Source: Microbacterium sp. USTB-Y (lineage in GTDB: Bacteria > Actinomycetota > Actinomycetes > Actinomycetales > Microbacteriaceae). Taken from it: a stretch of DNA of 64,000 nucleotides. Made by a program: the position numbers and the translations under genes. Below are positions 63,909-64,000 of this stretch, piece after piece (the first letter of the stretch is position 1; each line of letters opens with the position of its first letter). The stretch lies in NCBI RefSeq assembly GCF_023703415.1, contig NZ_JAGMTU010000006.1:124001-188000 (forward strand), written 5' to 3'. The notes below the pieces were generated by a model that was not told the DNA's origin, did not search any database, and saw only the letters and a program-made list of their open reading frames with translations.

Positions 63909-64000
63909 GTGACCGTGCCGGAGACCGTCCCCGAACCATCCGCCGTCGGCGTGGCGCCTCTCGCCGACGCCGCCTCCGAGGGCGCATCGCTCGACCGCGC
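63909..64000 (+). CDS. start of a coding sequence, possibly NAD diphosphatase NudC (cut by window edge)
   Basis: GTG 63909 is preceded by AAGGGGAG, an excellent ribosome site, and opens VTVPETVPEPSAVGVAPLAD. Only 30 codons are visible, so identity cannot be shown. In mycobacteria nudC follows adnA-adnB by a few genes, and the APLAD...LDRA pattern is compatible with a NudC N-terminus. An in-frame GTG at 63834, five bases after TAGAGT, would give a longer, leaderless form. Confidence 0.45.
   Translation, partial: MTVPETVPEPSAVGVAPLADAASEGASLDR

Overview
The window is dense, high-G+C (roughly 70%) actinobacterial chromosome. The protein families, gene order and gene style (leaderless transcripts, many 4-nt ATGA/GTGA overlaps) point to the Microbacteriaceae, most probably Microbacterium. 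That assignment comes from reading the translations, not from a search. No rRNA, tRNA, CRISPR array, prophage or intact insertion sequence is visible.

Layout. 1-5.1 kb: a truncated MFS drug exporter divergent from an ABC exporter, then a short-chain dehydrogenase and a glycosyltransferase. 5.1-10.7 kb: a de novo NAD operon on the minus strand (nadA-nadB-nadC plus a NifS-type cysteine desulfurase) headed by the NAD repressor nrtR and a palindromic operator. 10.8-15.6 kb: a tandem glycine riboswitch driving gcvT-gcvH-gcvP. 15.6-21.7 kb: a peptide ABC importer operon with hairpins after the binding-protein gene. 21.7-23.0 kb: an AbiEi-like protein with a nuclease-like C-terminus, bracketed by two related palindromic elements. 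23-31 kb: a CPBP-family protein, typA, an XRE-cupin regulator divergent from azlCD, fdxA, dapC and citrate synthase. 31-38 kb: a DEAD-box helicase, an MFS exporter/TetR pair, dapD divergent from dapE, and a GT-C mannosyltransferase. 38-45 kb: DUF3117, an O-methyltransferase, tatB, mrp, DUF1003, an MgtE_N/CBS protein, a YflT-like stress protein, a hydrolase and a PatB-like C-S lyase. 45-54 kb: phosphotransferase, aminopeptidase P, DUF3054, EEP-family, PHP-family, a second DEAD-box helicase, a MiaE-like protein, two small membrane proteins and DUF3107. 54-64 kb: a DUF222-HNH (13E12-type) gene set into an otherwise conserved block, then the paired helicase-nucleases adnA-adnB, another phosphotransferase and the start of a probable nudC.

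How it works together. Three lysine/diaminopimelate genes (dapC, dapD, dapE) lie near one another. The NAD block couples the Fe-S enzyme NadA to its own sulfur donor and to a repressor that senses NAD metabolites. The gcv operon is under direct glycine control. The order fdxA-dapC-dapD/dapE-DUF3117-O-methyltransferase-tatB-mrp-MgtE_N/CBS, and the order DEAD helicase-MiaE_2-DUF3107-adnA-adnB, match the arrangement I remember from Mycobacterium tuberculosis, with local deletions and insertions.

The most noteworthy non-coding signals are: a TANNNT hexamer placed exactly six bases before the start codon at 14 genes; three families of long palindromic repeats, one of which appears to have expanded a loop of the glycine riboswitch; a 17-bp palindrome that exactly fills the spacer of the azlC promoter; a LexA-like box upstream of the DUF222-HNH gene; and a strong excess of the hexamer GGATCC.
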